Below, piece by piece: positions 54,326-63,469 of a stretch of DNA of 64,000 nt (the first letter of the stretch is position 1; the number at the start of each line of letters is the position of its first letter). The translations under genes and the position numbers were made by a program. Source of the stretch: Candidatus Dependentiae bacterium (GTDB lineage: Bacteria > Babelota > Babeliae > Babelales > UBA12411); the NCBI GenBank assembly GCA_003511165.1, contig DOJW01000008.1, positions 1 through 64,000 of the forward strand, written 5' to 3'. Under the pieces are notes generated by a model, which had not been told where the DNA came from, did no database searches, and saw nothing but the letters and a program-made list of their open reading frames with translations.

Positions 54326-55549
54326 TTAAATTATTAGCGAAATTATCGCTGCATTCAAAAGATTAACCAATGTTCCACCCAAAAGCGCTTTAAATCCTAA
54401 ACGAATTAAAACATGTCTCTTTGTTGGGCACAACGCACCAATTCCGCCGATTTGAATTCCAATACTGGAAAAATTAGCAAAACCACAAAGAGCATATGTC
54501 AAAATCACTTGTGTTCTATCTGCTAAATTTGCTTTTACAAAACTGCTGTATGCTACAAATTCGTTAATCACTAATTTCTGACCAAGCAAAGACCCTGCTG
54601 TATAAACATCCTGCGAAGGAACACCTAGCAAAAACGCAATTGGCGAAAAGATCTTAGCAAAAATATCATTCAATGTAAAAAGTCCAGCGGAAGATAACAT
54701 ATAATTTATCATCGCAATCAAACTTATAAAGGTTATAAGCATTGCCAAAATATTAACAGCTAACTTTAAGCCATCCGTTGTTCCTCGTGAAACAGCATCT
54801 AAAACATTGCTTGTTTCTACCGGCATATCTACACTTTCACCGCTCATTGTTTTTGGTTTTTCAACTTCTGGATATAAAATTTTTGCAACCAAAATAGCTC
54901 CTGGAATCGCCATCACGCTTGCAGAAAACATATGAATCATAGAAACACCCATAGCACCATAAACAGCTAAAATCGCTCCGCTGATTGTTGCCATACCACT
55001 AACCATAATCACAAAAATTTCAGAATCGGTCATCGATGGTAAATAATTTTTGACAAGTAACGGCGCTTCAGTTTGTCCCAAAATGCATTTTGCAGTCGCA
55101 CACAATGTTTCTGCACCTGATGTTCCCAAAACTGGACGAATCGCAAAAGAAATATATTTTACGAAAAATTGAATAATTTTAAAATGAAATAAAATAGCCA
55201 TCAATGCACCAAAAAATATTATTATAGTTGCAACTTTGATAGCAAAAATTAAACCCCAAGGACCTGCGGTATCAGTAAGCTTTCCAAAAACAAAACTCGA
55301 ACCAACATTTGCAAAATCATAAAGCTTTGCAACACCTCTTGAAATAAAACTCAAAATTGCATTTCCAAAAGTTGTTTTAACAATAAAAAGCGCAAATAAA
55401 ATTTGCATCAAAAGTGCGTTAATGACTAATTTAGGACGAATCCTTTTTTTGTTATTTGAAAATACAAAAGCAATTGTCAAAATTGTTAAAATTCCAACAA
55501 ACCCCATGTAACGATTTTGATCTAGCAAATGTGCCAAAAGATTAAACAT
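54326..55549 (-). CDS. nupC: concentrative nucleoside transporter (CNT/NupC family)
   Basis: Cation-coupled nucleoside importer. The 407 residues form about ten membrane segments. KCILGQTEAPLLVKNYLPSMTDSEIFVIMVSGMATISGAIL is the signature region, with the Gln-Thr-Glu of the nucleoside site, and VINEFVAYSS is the second site. ALCGFANFSSIGIQIGGIGALCP closes it. It fits salvage of host nucleosides. TAGGAGAATTT precedes the ATG. Confidence 0.95.
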   Translation of the reverse strand: MFNLLAHLLDQNRYMGFVGILTILTIAFVFSNNKKRIRPKLVINALLMQILFALFIVKTTFGNAILSFISRGVAKLYDFANVGSSFVFGKLTDTAGPWGLIFAIKVATIIIFFGALMAILFHFKIIQFFVKYISFAIRPVLGTSGAETLCATAKCILGQTEAPLLVKNYLPSMTDSEIFVIMVSGMATISGAILAVYGAMGVSMIHMFSASVMAIPGAILVAKILYPEVEKPKTMSGESVDMPVETSNVLDAVSRGTTDGLKLAVNILAMLITFISLIAMINYMLSSAGLFTLNDIFAKIFSPIAFLLGVPSQDVYTAGSLLGQKLVINEFVAYSSFVKANLADRTQVILTYALCGFANFSSIGIQIGGIGALCPTKRHVLIRLGFKALLGGTLVNLLNAAIISLII

Positions 55550-55642
55550 AAATTCTCCTAGAATGTTAAAAAATACAAACTTTTAAAACTTTATCAAAAA
55601 TTTAAAAAGTTAATACAGAAATATTTTAATTAATAAAATTAA

Positions 55643-56272
55643 TCAAATTTTTAAGAAAGAATCTGTTAGCATCTCTTTTGATTGCTGCAAGCTTATACCG
55701 CGACTTTGAAGATAAAAAAGTTGTTCTTCATTTAAACTGCTAAACGCTGCACCATGTTTGCAAATAACATCTTTGGACTCAACTTCAAGTTTTGGAATAA
55801 ATATTACTTTAACATTTTTAGAAAGTGATAAAGATTTACTGTTTTCACACGCAATAACGTTTTTAAGATCTTTTTCGATACGGATCAGATTTTCACAATT
55901 TATTTTGGAATTTTCTTCAAGAACGGATTTAACTATCAAATCACTTTTACTATTGGATGCCAAGTGAACTTGATTTGTTTTTATAAAAACAGTTTGTGAT
56001 GGTTGCAATTTAGCGCTAATTTTTAGACAAGCATCAGAATATTCACTAAGCAAATTAACCGTTATTTTGCGCGATAAACAATCAAATTTTGCATTTTCAA
56101 TTTTTAATAAATAATTAAGCTTAACTTTGCTTTGCAAATTTAAAACAATCTCAAACTCTGCAAAACTTTCACAATCATCTATAAGCAAAACATCTTTTGA
56201 ATCCACAAAATCTAAACTAATAAAATCTAAGCTTGAATCTTCTACAACCTGAGATAAAAATAACTTTTTCAT
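55643..56272 (-). CDS. sufD: SufD-like Fe-S assembly scaffold subunit, short form
   Basis: A 209-residue member of the SufB/SufD beta-helix family, about half the usual SufD length. The C-terminal part keeps the family motifs: KLEVESKDVICKHGAAFSSLNEEQLFYLQSRGIS, with the His of CKHGA that matters for SufD function. The N-terminal helical region is missing. It follows sufB by 2 bp. No sufC ATPase gene lies between or beside them here. Confidence 0.85.
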   Translation of the reverse strand: MKKLFLSQVVEDSSLDFISLDFVDSKDVLLIDDCESFAEFEIVLNLQSKVKLNYLLKIENAKFDCLSRKITVNLLSEYSDACLKISAKLQPSQTVFIKTNQVHLASNSKSDLIVKSVLEENSKINCENLIRIEKDLKNVIACENSKSLSLSKNVKVIFIPKLEVESKDVICKHGAAFSSLNEEQLFYLQSRGISLQQSKEMLTDSFLKI

Positions 56273-56274
56273 AT

Positions 56275-57612
56275 TTAATTACTCTCCATTTCAAGCTCAA
56301 TTAGTCGATTCATTTCTATCGCATACTCCATAGGCAAAACTTTGACAAATGAATCAATAAATCCATTCACAATCATAGTTTGGGCATCTTGCCGCGAAAT
56401 TCCACGACTCATCAAATAAAAAAGCTGTTCATCTTCTATTTTGCTTATTTTTGCTTCATGTCCAACATTGACATCACCATTTTCAATACTAATAAATGGG
56501 TAGGTATTTGAAATAGATTTGTCATCCAAAATTAAAGAATCACACTGAACAAATGATTTACAATTTTCAGCATTTTTTGCAAATTTCACAAAACTCCTAA
56601 AGTTTACAACTCCGCCATCTTTGCATATTGATTTTGAAATGATCCGCGAATTTGTATTTCCTGCTAAATGAATAGCTTTTGCACCACTATCTTGAGTTTG
56701 CTCATTTTTACTTGCAACAGAGATCGATAAAAGCTCACAACTTGCACCAGTTTCTTTCAACGTAACGGCAGGATATTTCATTGTCACGCCACTTCCCAAA
56801 TTTCCATCAATCCACTCAACTCTACCATTTTCATAAACTTCAGATCGCTTTGTAACTAAATTGTAAACATTTTTAGACCAGTTCTGGATTGTTGTATATC
56901 GTACGCTTGCACCTTTTTTAACAAAAATCTCAACTACCGCAGCATGAAGCGAAGCGGATTTATATTGCGGCGCAGTACAACCTTCTATGTAATGAACCTT
57001 ACTTCTCTCATCAGCTATTATCAAAGTACGTTCAAACTGTCCAATTTGCTTACTCTCAATTCGAAAATAAGTTTGCAATGGCATCGTAACTTCAACGCCT
57101 TTAGGTACATAAATAAAAGTTCCTCCACTCCAAACAGCGCTGTTCAAAGCTGCAAATTTGTTATCAGAGGCTGGAACTAATTTGGAAAAATATTCTCTAA
57201 AAATTTCAGGATGGTTCAAAAGCGCTTGCGATGGTTCAAGAAAAATTACCCCCTCATCTTCCCATTCTGATTTCATATGATGGTAAATCATTTCCGATTC
57301 ATGTTGAGCACCAAGACCTGCCAAAAACTCTTGCTCCGCTTGAGGCAAACCTAACTTCTCAAATGTTTTTTTTGTTTCAGGTAACACATCATCCCACGAA
57401 CGTTTTTGCTCTTGCAAAGGCTTAACATAATAATTAATCGAATCAAAATTTAAATTTTTCAAAGAAGGACCAAAATGAGGCATTGGAAGTTTATAAAAAA
57501 TATTTAAAGCTTCAAGACGAAAATCCAGCATCCATTGCGGTTCATTTTTTTGCGTGGAAATACTCCTTACAAGTTGCTCATCAAGCCCAAAATTTAATTC
57601 ATCATTTTTCAT
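56275..57612 (-). CDS. sufB: Fe-S cluster assembly protein SufB
   Basis: Scaffold on which nascent Fe-S clusters form. The 445 residues show [41 protein letters not shown] and the conserved Cys in [15 protein letters not shown]. The C-terminal [28 protein letters not shown] motif is also present. Length is close to normal (about 460-495). Transcription should start in the 57613-57780 AT-rich spacer. It forms a two-gene operon with the short sufD. Confidence 0.95.
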   Translation of the reverse strand: MKNDELNFGLDEQLVRSISTQKNEPQWMLDFRLEALNIFYKLPMPHFGPSLKNLNFDSINYYVKPLQEQKRSWDDVLPETKKTFEKLGLPQAEQEFLAGLGAQHESEMIYHHMKSEWEDEGVIFLEPSQALLNHPEIFREYFSKLVPASDNKFAALNSAVWSGGTFIYVPKGVEVTMPLQTYFRIESKQIGQFERTLIIADERSKVHYIEGCTAPQYKSASLHAAVVEIFVKKGASVRYTTIQNWSKNVYNLVTKRSEVYENGRVEWIDGNLGSGVTMKYPAVTLKETGASCELLSISVASKNEQTQDSGAKAIHLAGNTNSRIISKSICKDGGVVNFRSFVKFAKNAENCKSFVQCDSLILDDKSISNTYPFISIENGDVNVGHEAKISKIEDEQLFYLMSRGISRQDAQTMIVNGFIDSFVKVLPMEYAIEMNRLIELEMESN

Positions 57613-57802
57613 AGCAAAAACCTTTGCAAAAACGGATAAAAATTAGTTTTTAGATTACAAAAAAGAGGGGAATAAAGCAAAAGGACAAAAAGAGATTGAT
57701 AATCCCTTTATATTTATTCCTATTTTTTTAAATTAATTTATATATTCATTCTTAGTTTAACTTTTAATTTATTTTTATCTTTGGATTGCTCCACGCAAGG
57801 TG
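57613..57802. other. AT-rich spacer upstream of sufB
   Basis: About 170 bp of AT-rich DNA with no gene, expected to hold the sufB promoter. An abrupt change to richer, hairpin-dense sequence begins near 57781. Confidence 0.45.
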
Positions 57803-57873
57803 ACAGAGAGGATTATACGCAAAATCCTCTCTGTACTCTCCTATGCGCCAAAAGAGCACTTTTGGATTTCCTT

Positions 57874-57933
57874 CAGCGCTAAACTTGTCGGGATACAACT
57901 TCGTTGTACTCCGACTTTAAACAAATAGCGCTG
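57874..57933. repeat. nested palindrome module A (AGCGCTA outer stem)
   Basis: CAGCGCTA (57874-57881) pairs with TAGCGCTG (57926-57933) and encloses a second hairpin, GTCGG-TACAAC with GTTGTA-CCGAC (57887-57915). GGATT lies just upstream. Layout matches module B at 58131-58186. Confidence 0.65.
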
Positions 57934-58130
57934 GATCAGAATCTTACAATAAGATTCTTTGTCTTACGACTATTTCAAAAGACTATATTTTGATAGCAGT
58001 ATCTCGGAACTCTTCGCGTCATTCTCGCGAATGCGAGAATCCATTTTTATTGTAACTTCCTTTATTTTTCTAAATTTGAATTGTTGAAAAATTTAGAAAA
58101 ACATCTTTATGAGAATGTAGGATTCCAAAT

Positions 58131-58186
58131 TAGCGCTACCTGTTTGAACTGCAGTCCAGTTTTACTGGATGCAGGAGTTTAGCGCG
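58131..58186. repeat. nested palindrome module B (AGCGCTA outer stem)
   Basis: GCGCTA (58133-58138) pairs with TAGCGC (58180-58185) and encloses CTGC-TCCAG with CTGGA-GCAG (58149-58174). GGATTCC lies just upstream. The outer motif and layout repeat module A while the inner hairpin differs, as expected for covarying or independently evolved loops. Confidence 0.6.
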
Positions 58187-58388
58187 TAAAAAAGATTCCA
58201 AAGAAAATTTCTTTGGTTTGGGGATCCAAGGGTGCTCAAATTCAGCACCCTTGGCCCGTGCGGGTAGCACCTTTGATAAAAAAAATTATAAAAACAAACT
58301 TAAAGCAGAATAATGTTATAATTCCTATAAACAAAATCTTAAATCTCCTTATAATCATTAATAAAAACCCTATTTTCAAAAGGAATTT

Positions 58389-58817
58389 ATGTCAAAAAAA
58401 TCCCCTCTGCTTTTAGGTACAGTCCTAATCTTAGAAAAAAATAATAAGTACCTTCTTGGCAAACGAAAAAATACAAATTACATGGAAGGCTTTTATGGAC
58501 TTCCTGGTGGCAAAGTTGATGAAGGCGAATCGCTCACACAAGCACTTATTCGTGAAGCAAAAGAAGAACTTGGAATTAATGTAAATAAATCAGATCTAAA
58601 ACTTGTACATGTTTTGAACAAAAAAGATGGAGTTTATTTCTTCTTTTACGGGTTAAAATGGGAAGGTGAACCAACAAACCAAGAACCACATAAATGTGAA
58701 GATTTAAACTGGTTTGCGATTGATGCACTTCCACAAAATACAATTTATTATGTAAAAGATTTGATCGAAAAAACAAAAAACAATGATATGTATACCGAAA
58801 ATTTTGATTACGAATAA
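58389..58817 (+). CDS. Nudix hydrolase (MutT-like)
   Basis: A 142-residue enzyme that hydrolyses nucleoside diphosphate derivatives. The Nudix box is complete: GGKVDEGESLTQALIREAKEELGI (about residues 38-61), with all metal-binding Glu present. The N-terminal LLGTVLILEKNNKYLLGKRKN strands and the ending fit MutT-like sanitising enzymes. AAAGGAATTT precedes the ATG at 58389. A second Nudix gene starts 10 bp after its stop. Confidence 0.9.
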   Translation: MSKKSPLLLGTVLILEKNNKYLLGKRKNTNYMEGFYGLPGGKVDEGESLTQALIREAKEELGINVNKSDLKLVHVLNKKDGVYFFFYGLKWEGEPTNQEPHKCEDLNWFAIDALPQNTIYYVKDLIEKTKNNDMYTENFDYE

Positions 58818-58827
58818 AGGTAATAGA

Positions 58828-59250
58828 ATGATAAAAGTTAAATTTCACGATTTAAACTCTATCGAAGATCATAAACTAACTTTTGCTGCAATTTGCGCTG
58901 AACATAAATCTATGTGGATCTGGTGCAAAAACAAAAACCGGGCCTGGGAAATACCGGGCGGAAGACGCGAACCAAATGAAAATATTTTGGATACAGCAAA
59001 AAGAGAACTTTATGAGGAAACCGGAGCAAAAGAGTTTGAATTAACAGCTCTTTTTGAATATTCTGTAACTATAAACGATATCACTACTTTCGGCAGAATA
59101 TTTTATGCAGAGATACAAGAGCTAGGCGATTTACCTTCATTTGAAATAGAAAAAATTGAACTTTTAAACATTGTTCCAACGGAACTTTCATTTCCCAAAA
59201 TTCAGCCTTTAGTTTTTGAAGAGGCAAAAAAGAGAAGAAATTCTTTTTAA
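58828..59250 (+). CDS. Nudix hydrolase (second of a tandem pair)
   Basis: A 140-residue protein. The Nudix box is GGRREPNENILDTAKRELYEETGA (about residues 46-69), complete. It differs strongly outside the box from its upstream neighbour, so it is not a recent duplicate. The ATG at 58828 has AAAGG 7 nt upstream; the in-frame start at 58783 lies inside the previous gene. Length matches the YtkD/MutT-like size class. Confidence 0.88.
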   Translation: MIKVKFHDLNSIEDHKLTFAAICAEHKSMWIWCKNKNRAWEIPGGRREPNENILDTAKRELYEETGAKEFELTALFEYSVTINDITTFGRIFYAEIQELGDLPSFEIEKIELLNIVPTELSFPKIQPLVFEEAKKRRNSF

Positions 59251-59285
59251 ATAAAAATAAATTTAACTTTGAATCTTGATGTTTT

Positions 59286-59334
59286 ACCATCAAATGGTGT
59301 AAATTTTGCCAACACATGGTAATATTTATACCAT
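59286..59334 (+). promoter_or_regulatory. pair of ACCAT/ATGGT palindromes upstream of the ATPase gene
   Basis: ACCAT-caa-ATGGT (59286-59298) is followed 17 bp later by ATGGTA-7 nt-TACCAT (59316-59334). Both use the same half-site in opposite orientation, as operator pairs do. They end 26 bp before the DUF4143 ATPase start. Confidence 0.45.
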
Positions 59335-59360
59335 TGAAGTTCAAATTTTGAAGGAAAAAC

Positions 59361-60596
59361 ATGTTTTTTAAAAGAAATATAACAGAAAAGCTCCAAAAAG
59401 CATTAACTCGAAGTCCTGTAGTTTTATTAACAGGAGCAAGGCAGACGGGAAAATCAACCTTGGTAAAAAAACTCACCTCAAAAGAAAAATTTTCTAATTA
59501 CGTATCCTTTGACGATTTACGTTATTTATCTGCAGCAAAATCAGATCCTATTGGATTTTTATCAAATATAGAAAAACCAACGATATTAGATGAGGTACAA
59601 AGAGTTCCTGAAATTTTTCTTTCTATAAAAAATTATATCGATCAAAATCGAATTCCGGGAACTTTTATCCTAACAGGATCTGCAAACCCTCTTTTAATTC
59701 CAACACTTGGTGACTCTCTTGCCGGAAGAATGGAAATCGTAAAACTTTATCCACTTTCTGTAGGTGAAATAATAGGAACAAAAGAATCTTTTATTGATTT
59801 AATTTTTGATGGGAAAATACAGCAATTAAAAGCAACTAAGATTAATAAAGAAACAATTTTCAAAAAGCTAATCTTAGGTGGTTATCCTCCTGTACAAAAT
59901 TTGGATCAAGAAGGAGTCGACGCCTGGTTTAATTCATATTTAGAAACTATTTTACAAAGAGATGTAAAAGATCTTGCAAAAATCGAAGGACTTACTCAAT
60001 TGCCAAATCTTTTAAATCTAATCGCAACAAGAGTTGGTGGGCTTTTAAATATTGCAGAATTATCGCGCTCCAGCGGAATTTCAAATTCAACACTACATAG
60101 ATATTTAACATTACTTGAAACGTTATATCTCATAACATTCATACAACCATGGAGCACAAACTTAGGAAAAAGATTTGTGAAATCATCAAAACTTTATTTG
60201 ATAGATTGTGGAATATTATTACATCTAGTGCGATGTGACGAAGAAAGATTAATGAATGACTCACAAATTTTTGGAAGATCTTTCGAAAATTTTATAGTTA
60301 CAGAAATATTAAAACAAGCAACTTGGTGTCGAAATCAAGCCAAAATTTACCATTATCGCACGCAAAGTGGCAATGAAGTTGATTTAATCTTAGAAGATAA
60401 ATCGGGAAGAGTATTCGGAATAGAAATCAAAAGTAGTGAAACAATTACAAAAGACCATTTTAAAGGATTATCACATCTTCAAGAAACACTAAAAGATAAA
60501 TTTGTAGGCGGAATCGTTTTATACACAGGCAACGAAAAAATTCCTTTCGGAAATAATCTTTGGGCCATTCCTGTAAATGCTATGTGGGAAAACTAA
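59361..60596 (+). CDS. AAA family ATPase with DUF4143 domain
   Basis: A 411-residue protein. The N-terminal P-loop domain has Walker A GARQTGKST (25-33) and Walker B ILDEVQRVP. GTFILTGSANPLL follows (sensor-like). The C-terminal DUF4143 region has a winged-helix part (LSRSSGISNSTLHRYLTLLETLYLI). A PD-(D/E)XK-like nuclease pattern then follows (YHYRTQSGNEVDLILE, then FGIEIKSSE). The family is common in bacteria and poorly characterised. AAGGAAAAAC precedes the ATG. Confidence 0.88.
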   Translation: MFFKRNITEKLQKALTRSPVVLLTGARQTGKSTLVKKLTSKEKFSNYVSFDDLRYLSAAKSDPIGFLSNIEKPTILDEVQRVPEIFLSIKNYIDQNRIPGTFILTGSANPLLIPTLGDSLAGRMEIVKLYPLSVGEIIGTKESFIDLIFDGKIQQLKATKINKETIFKKLILGGYPPVQNLDQEGVDAWFNSYLETILQRDVKDLAKIEGLTQLPNLLNLIATRVGGLLNIAELSRSSGISNSTLHRYLTLLETLYLITFIQPWSTNLGKRFVKSSKLYLIDCGILLHLVRCDEERLMNDSQIFGRSFENFIVTEILKQATWCRNQAKIYHYRTQSGNEVDLILEDKSGRVFGIEIKSSETITKDHFKGLSHLQETLKDKFVGGIVLYTGNEKIPFGNNLWAIPVNAMWEN

Positions 60597-60616
60597 AAAT
60601 AAAATATGGAGATCAA

Positions 60617-61558
60617 ATGAAACTTATTAAAATTTTATTCATATTTTTGTTTATTTTTTCCAGCAACATTTTTGCAGGAGCTGGTTGTTCAACACGCAGA
60701 ACAAAAGTAATTGATCCATTACCGCCACAACCACAAAGAAGAGAACAACCTACACAAACGGCTCCTATTCCCTTACAAAGAATAGAAACCTCGGCACAAA
60801 CGGATCCAACACCTCCCATTCCCGCTTTATCCGAAAGAATTAGAACTGCTATGATTCCATTTTCGCATGATGAAGAAGCAACTTTGGAGACTTTAAGAAA
60901 GTTAGTAATCGAAAATTTTCTTATGGACAGTGAAATTCCAATACACAGTGTGTCGATCTCATATAATGACGATGTTTATCTTGATGAAGGCTCGGCTCAT
61001 TTTATTTTAAAATTCTGTCCTTACATTACTAAACTGAAAATCAGAATTGATCTTATCAAACTAACACAGAGCGATCTAGAAATTTTCATTAGGGGTTTAA
61101 AATATCTAAAAAAAGTAACCCTTAATGAAAGGTTCGATTGGTATAGACCCCAAGCCTTAAAAAAATATTATATGCATCAAGAAAGTCGTAATGAACCAAC
61201 AAATTTATTAATTATCTTAAATGAATTAAATTATAGTGAAACCCTAGATGAAATATCCGTATATTGTGACTATTTAGGTATAAAATCAATCTTAAAAAGC
61301 AATTTGCTAAACAAACGCAATATCATTTGGAATCTTGAATTTGATGGATGGATGGATGAAACATTTGAAAATACCCCACTTCTCAACCTCGTTCATAATA
61401 TAGATTTCTCACAAATTCCTAAACGGCTTAACTTTGATGATATGCAAAAGTTATTAGAGACTATGCATTTACCACCAAACCATAACAACGTTCTAAAACA
61501 TAATGAATATTTAAAAAGAATGAGTCAGCCTAGTGTTTGTGCATATGATTTTTTTTAA
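60617..61558 (+). CDS. exported protein with Pro-rich linker and LRR-like region
   Basis: A 313-residue protein. The signal peptide (residues 1-18) ends SSNIFAGAGC; a lipobox is possible but atypical. A Pro/Thr/Gln-rich linker covers residues 30-70. The rest carries leucine-rich segments (FCPYITKLKIRIDLIKL, FIRGLKYLKKVTLNE, ILNELNYSETLDEISVYCDYLGI) spaced like irregular LRRs. Host-protein binding is inferred only. GGAG precedes the ATG at 60617 by 5 nt; the in-frame start at 60560 overlaps the ATPase gene. Confidence 0.7.
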   Translation: MKLIKILFIFLFIFSSNIFAGAGCSTRRTKVIDPLPPQPQRREQPTQTAPIPLQRIETSAQTDPTPPIPALSERIRTAMIPFSHDEEATLETLRKLVIENFLMDSEIPIHSVSISYNDDVYLDEGSAHFILKFCPYITKLKIRIDLIKLTQSDLEIFIRGLKYLKKVTLNERFDWYRPQALKKYYMHQESRNEPTNLLIILNELNYSETLDEISVYCDYLGIKSILKSNLLNKRNIIWNLEFDGWMDETFENTPLLNLVHNIDFSQIPKRLNFDDMQKLLETMHLPPNHNNVLKHNEYLKRMSQPSVCAYDFF

Positions 61559-61564
61559 CACCCT

Positions 61565-62683
61565 TTACTTCGAAAATAAAATGTAAGCTTCTACAAAATC
61601 TGGAAACTGCTTTATATAGCTTTTAAAAAGATCACGATTTTCAAATGTTCCAGTAAAAAAATCTAATTGGTAAATATTTTCATCAAAAGCACCGCCTGTA
61701 TCTGCAAGTATTCCAATTCGAATATCATCTTTTTGAGTTACTGCATTTTTATATTTGATTGCGATGATCATACCAAGTCCAATATTTTTGACATCACCGG
61801 CAAAGCAAACATTCGGTTTAATATCTATTTTTTTAGAATCGCCAAACCCTTTTATCCCATTAACTTCTCGAAAAAACCAATAACGTTTTTGCTCTGTTTT
61901 ATCAGTTATATTTCGGTCATATGAAATTTCATTCGATTTATGAACATTAAAAGATCTAATAGTTCCATCTGGCATTTTCACAACAATAGTACCTTGCAAT
62001 ATTGCTTCTTCCAAATCTTCGCGAGTAATCCAAACCAAGGCGGCTACTTTATTTTTGACATCTTGTTTTTCTAAAGCTCCGTTTATAATTTCTTGTTTTG
62101 TATACTTTAAACGAATCAAATCATTTTTTTTATTCTTAATTTCTAAATCTGTTAAATCTCGCTCATCGTATGGTACCTGGTATAAAGCGCATGAGTATTT
62201 CAAAGTTTTATAATAACTTCCGCTCGACATATGAACTAAATACTTTGTTAATCTAATGCTACCGTCTGGAAGTTTCACTTTATGTTTTAAAGCAGCATTT
62301 TGATCCCCACTCCAATGAATAAAATTAAAATTTTCTTCTAAAATTTTCCAATCTATTTCACCATTTTTTGAATATCTTGTTAAAACAGAAAGTCTTTCAA
62401 GCGAATCCAAAGTTTTATTTAGATAGCTTTGGTCATCTTTAAATAGTTTGGAACCAATTTTTCCCTCACTCAAAAGACGCTCTTTATTAGCTTGAAGAAA
62501 TTTTATAGCACTTTGTGATACAGAAGCTAAATCATCGTAATTGGTTACAAAAGAATACCCTCCAAAACAAGAAAAATCTGAAATCTTTTGGAATAAAACA
62601 GAGTCAGAAAAACAATAATTAACTCTCCAAATAAAAAGCAAAAGTAAAAAAATTATTTTTAAATAGATATTTTTTTGAAACAT
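61565..62683 (-). CDS. exported protein with MltA/3D-like C-terminus
   Basis: A 372-residue protein with a signal peptide (residues 8-25). The C-terminal region has GLGMIIAIKYKNAV and, from residue 328, DTGGAF followed by QLDFFTG. This resembles the double-psi beta-barrel end of MltA (DTGGAI, then RADFFWG), where the Asp residues form the catalytic site of the murein transglycosylase. The N-terminal 290 residues are not recognised. The assignment rests on one motif region. Confidence 0.5.
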   Translation of the reverse strand: MFQKNIYLKIIFLLLLFIWRVNYCFSDSVLFQKISDFSCFGGYSFVTNYDDLASVSQSAIKFLQANKERLLSEGKIGSKLFKDDQSYLNKTLDSLERLSVLTRYSKNGEIDWKILEENFNFIHWSGDQNAALKHKVKLPDGSIRLTKYLVHMSSGSYYKTLKYSCALYQVPYDERDLTDLEIKNKKNDLIRLKYTKQEIINGALEKQDVKNKVAALVWITREDLEEAILQGTIVVKMPDGTIRSFNVHKSNEISYDRNITDKTEQKRYWFFREVNGIKGFGDSKKIDIKPNVCFAGDVKNIGLGMIIAIKYKNAVTQKDDIRIGILADTGGAFDENIYQLDFFTGTFENRDLFKSYIKQFPDFVEAYILFSK

Positions 62684-62802
62684 TCTTTATCCTAATCTAA
62701 TAAATTTATTAAAAAAAATTTTAAATTACTTAAACTTTACATTTTGATAACTTGCATTGTCAATTCAGTAAAAATTAACAACCAAAAAATTGGGAGAGCA
62801 TA

Positions 62803-63447
62803 ATGAATAAATTAGAGATAGGCTTTGTTCTCAAAAATAGTTTCCCCAAAAAAGAAAAATCAACCATCCTTGCACGCGATTTGGGTAAAATAGAACTTAT
62901 AGAAATTAAAAAAAATAAACTCAAAATAAAGCTCTCTCCTGGTATGCTGATAGCTTTTAACATAATAACAACCAAATCTAATATTTATATTGTAGAAAAC
63001 GTTAAAACATTGATGATCCCAATGATGTATAAAAACTTACAAGAAATGCAGTGGATGCACAGTCTACTTGAAATTTGTTACTATTTTTTGCCGCTTGATG
63101 AGCCCAACGCAAATATTTTTGCAATAATTTACGAAGCATTTCATTTTTTAGAATCCTCAGAACACTTTCAAGAGGATTTTAAAATTATAAAAAAATTAAC
63201 AATTTTAAAACTTCTAAAGCATCTAGGATTTTATCCAGAAAATAATTTGCAGCAAATTACAACAACATTTGAAGATTTGGTTTCTGCATTTATTGACATT
63301 CCAAACCATCAAAATATAAAATCGATTCAAACATTTATAGCTTCTACAAACAAATTTGACATTAATTTGATTGATACGTGGATGTTAAACTGCCTAAAAC
63401 AACATCCAAACTACTCTTCTTTCAAAGCCACCAAAATGCTTGCCTAA
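62803..63447 (+). CDS. recO: RecO-like DNA repair protein
   Basis: A 214-residue protein. The N-terminal 80 residues fit a small OB-fold (GFVLKNSFPKKEKSTILARDLGKIELIEIKK). The helical region MQWMHSLLEICYYFLPLDEPNANIFAIIYEAFHFLE, then LTILKLLKHLGFYPE, follows the RecO pattern. The zinc-binding Cys of RecO are absent. RecO loads RecA with RecR. Homology is from pattern, so moderate. Confidence 0.5.
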   Translation: MNKLEIGFVLKNSFPKKEKSTILARDLGKIELIEIKKNKLKIKLSPGMLIAFNIITTKSNIYIVENVKTLMIPMMYKNLQEMQWMHSLLEICYYFLPLDEPNANIFAIIYEAFHFLESSEHFQEDFKIIKKLTILKLLKHLGFYPENNLQQITTTFEDLVSAFIDIPNHQNIKSIQTFIASTNKFDINLIDTWMLNCLKQHPNYSSFKATKMLA

Positions 63448-63469
63448 AAAATAATTAATGAGGGGAATA

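Larger units (their letters stand above)
57803..58254. repeat. composite of about ten consecutive palindromes, no coding capacity seen
   Basis: Successive stems are 57803-57834 (12 bp), 57848-57865 (7 bp), 57874-57933 (nested), 57938-57958 (8 bp), 57961-57983 (5 bp) and 58021-58040 (8 bp). Then come 58066-58100 (12 bp), 58133-58185 (nested), 58198-58216 (9 bp) and 58226-58254 (11 bp). The segment is visibly richer in G+C than its surroundings and lies between sufB and a Nudix gene. It could be a structured non-coding RNA, a nest of small palindromic mobile repeats, or both. No stem is followed by a T-run, so these are not ordinary terminators. Confidence 0.7.

Noticed and set aside
58213..58416. 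67-codon ORF across the end of the hairpin block
   Set aside because: Its frame crosses palindromes and overlaps the real Nudix start; no Shine-Dalgarno and no protein-like composition.
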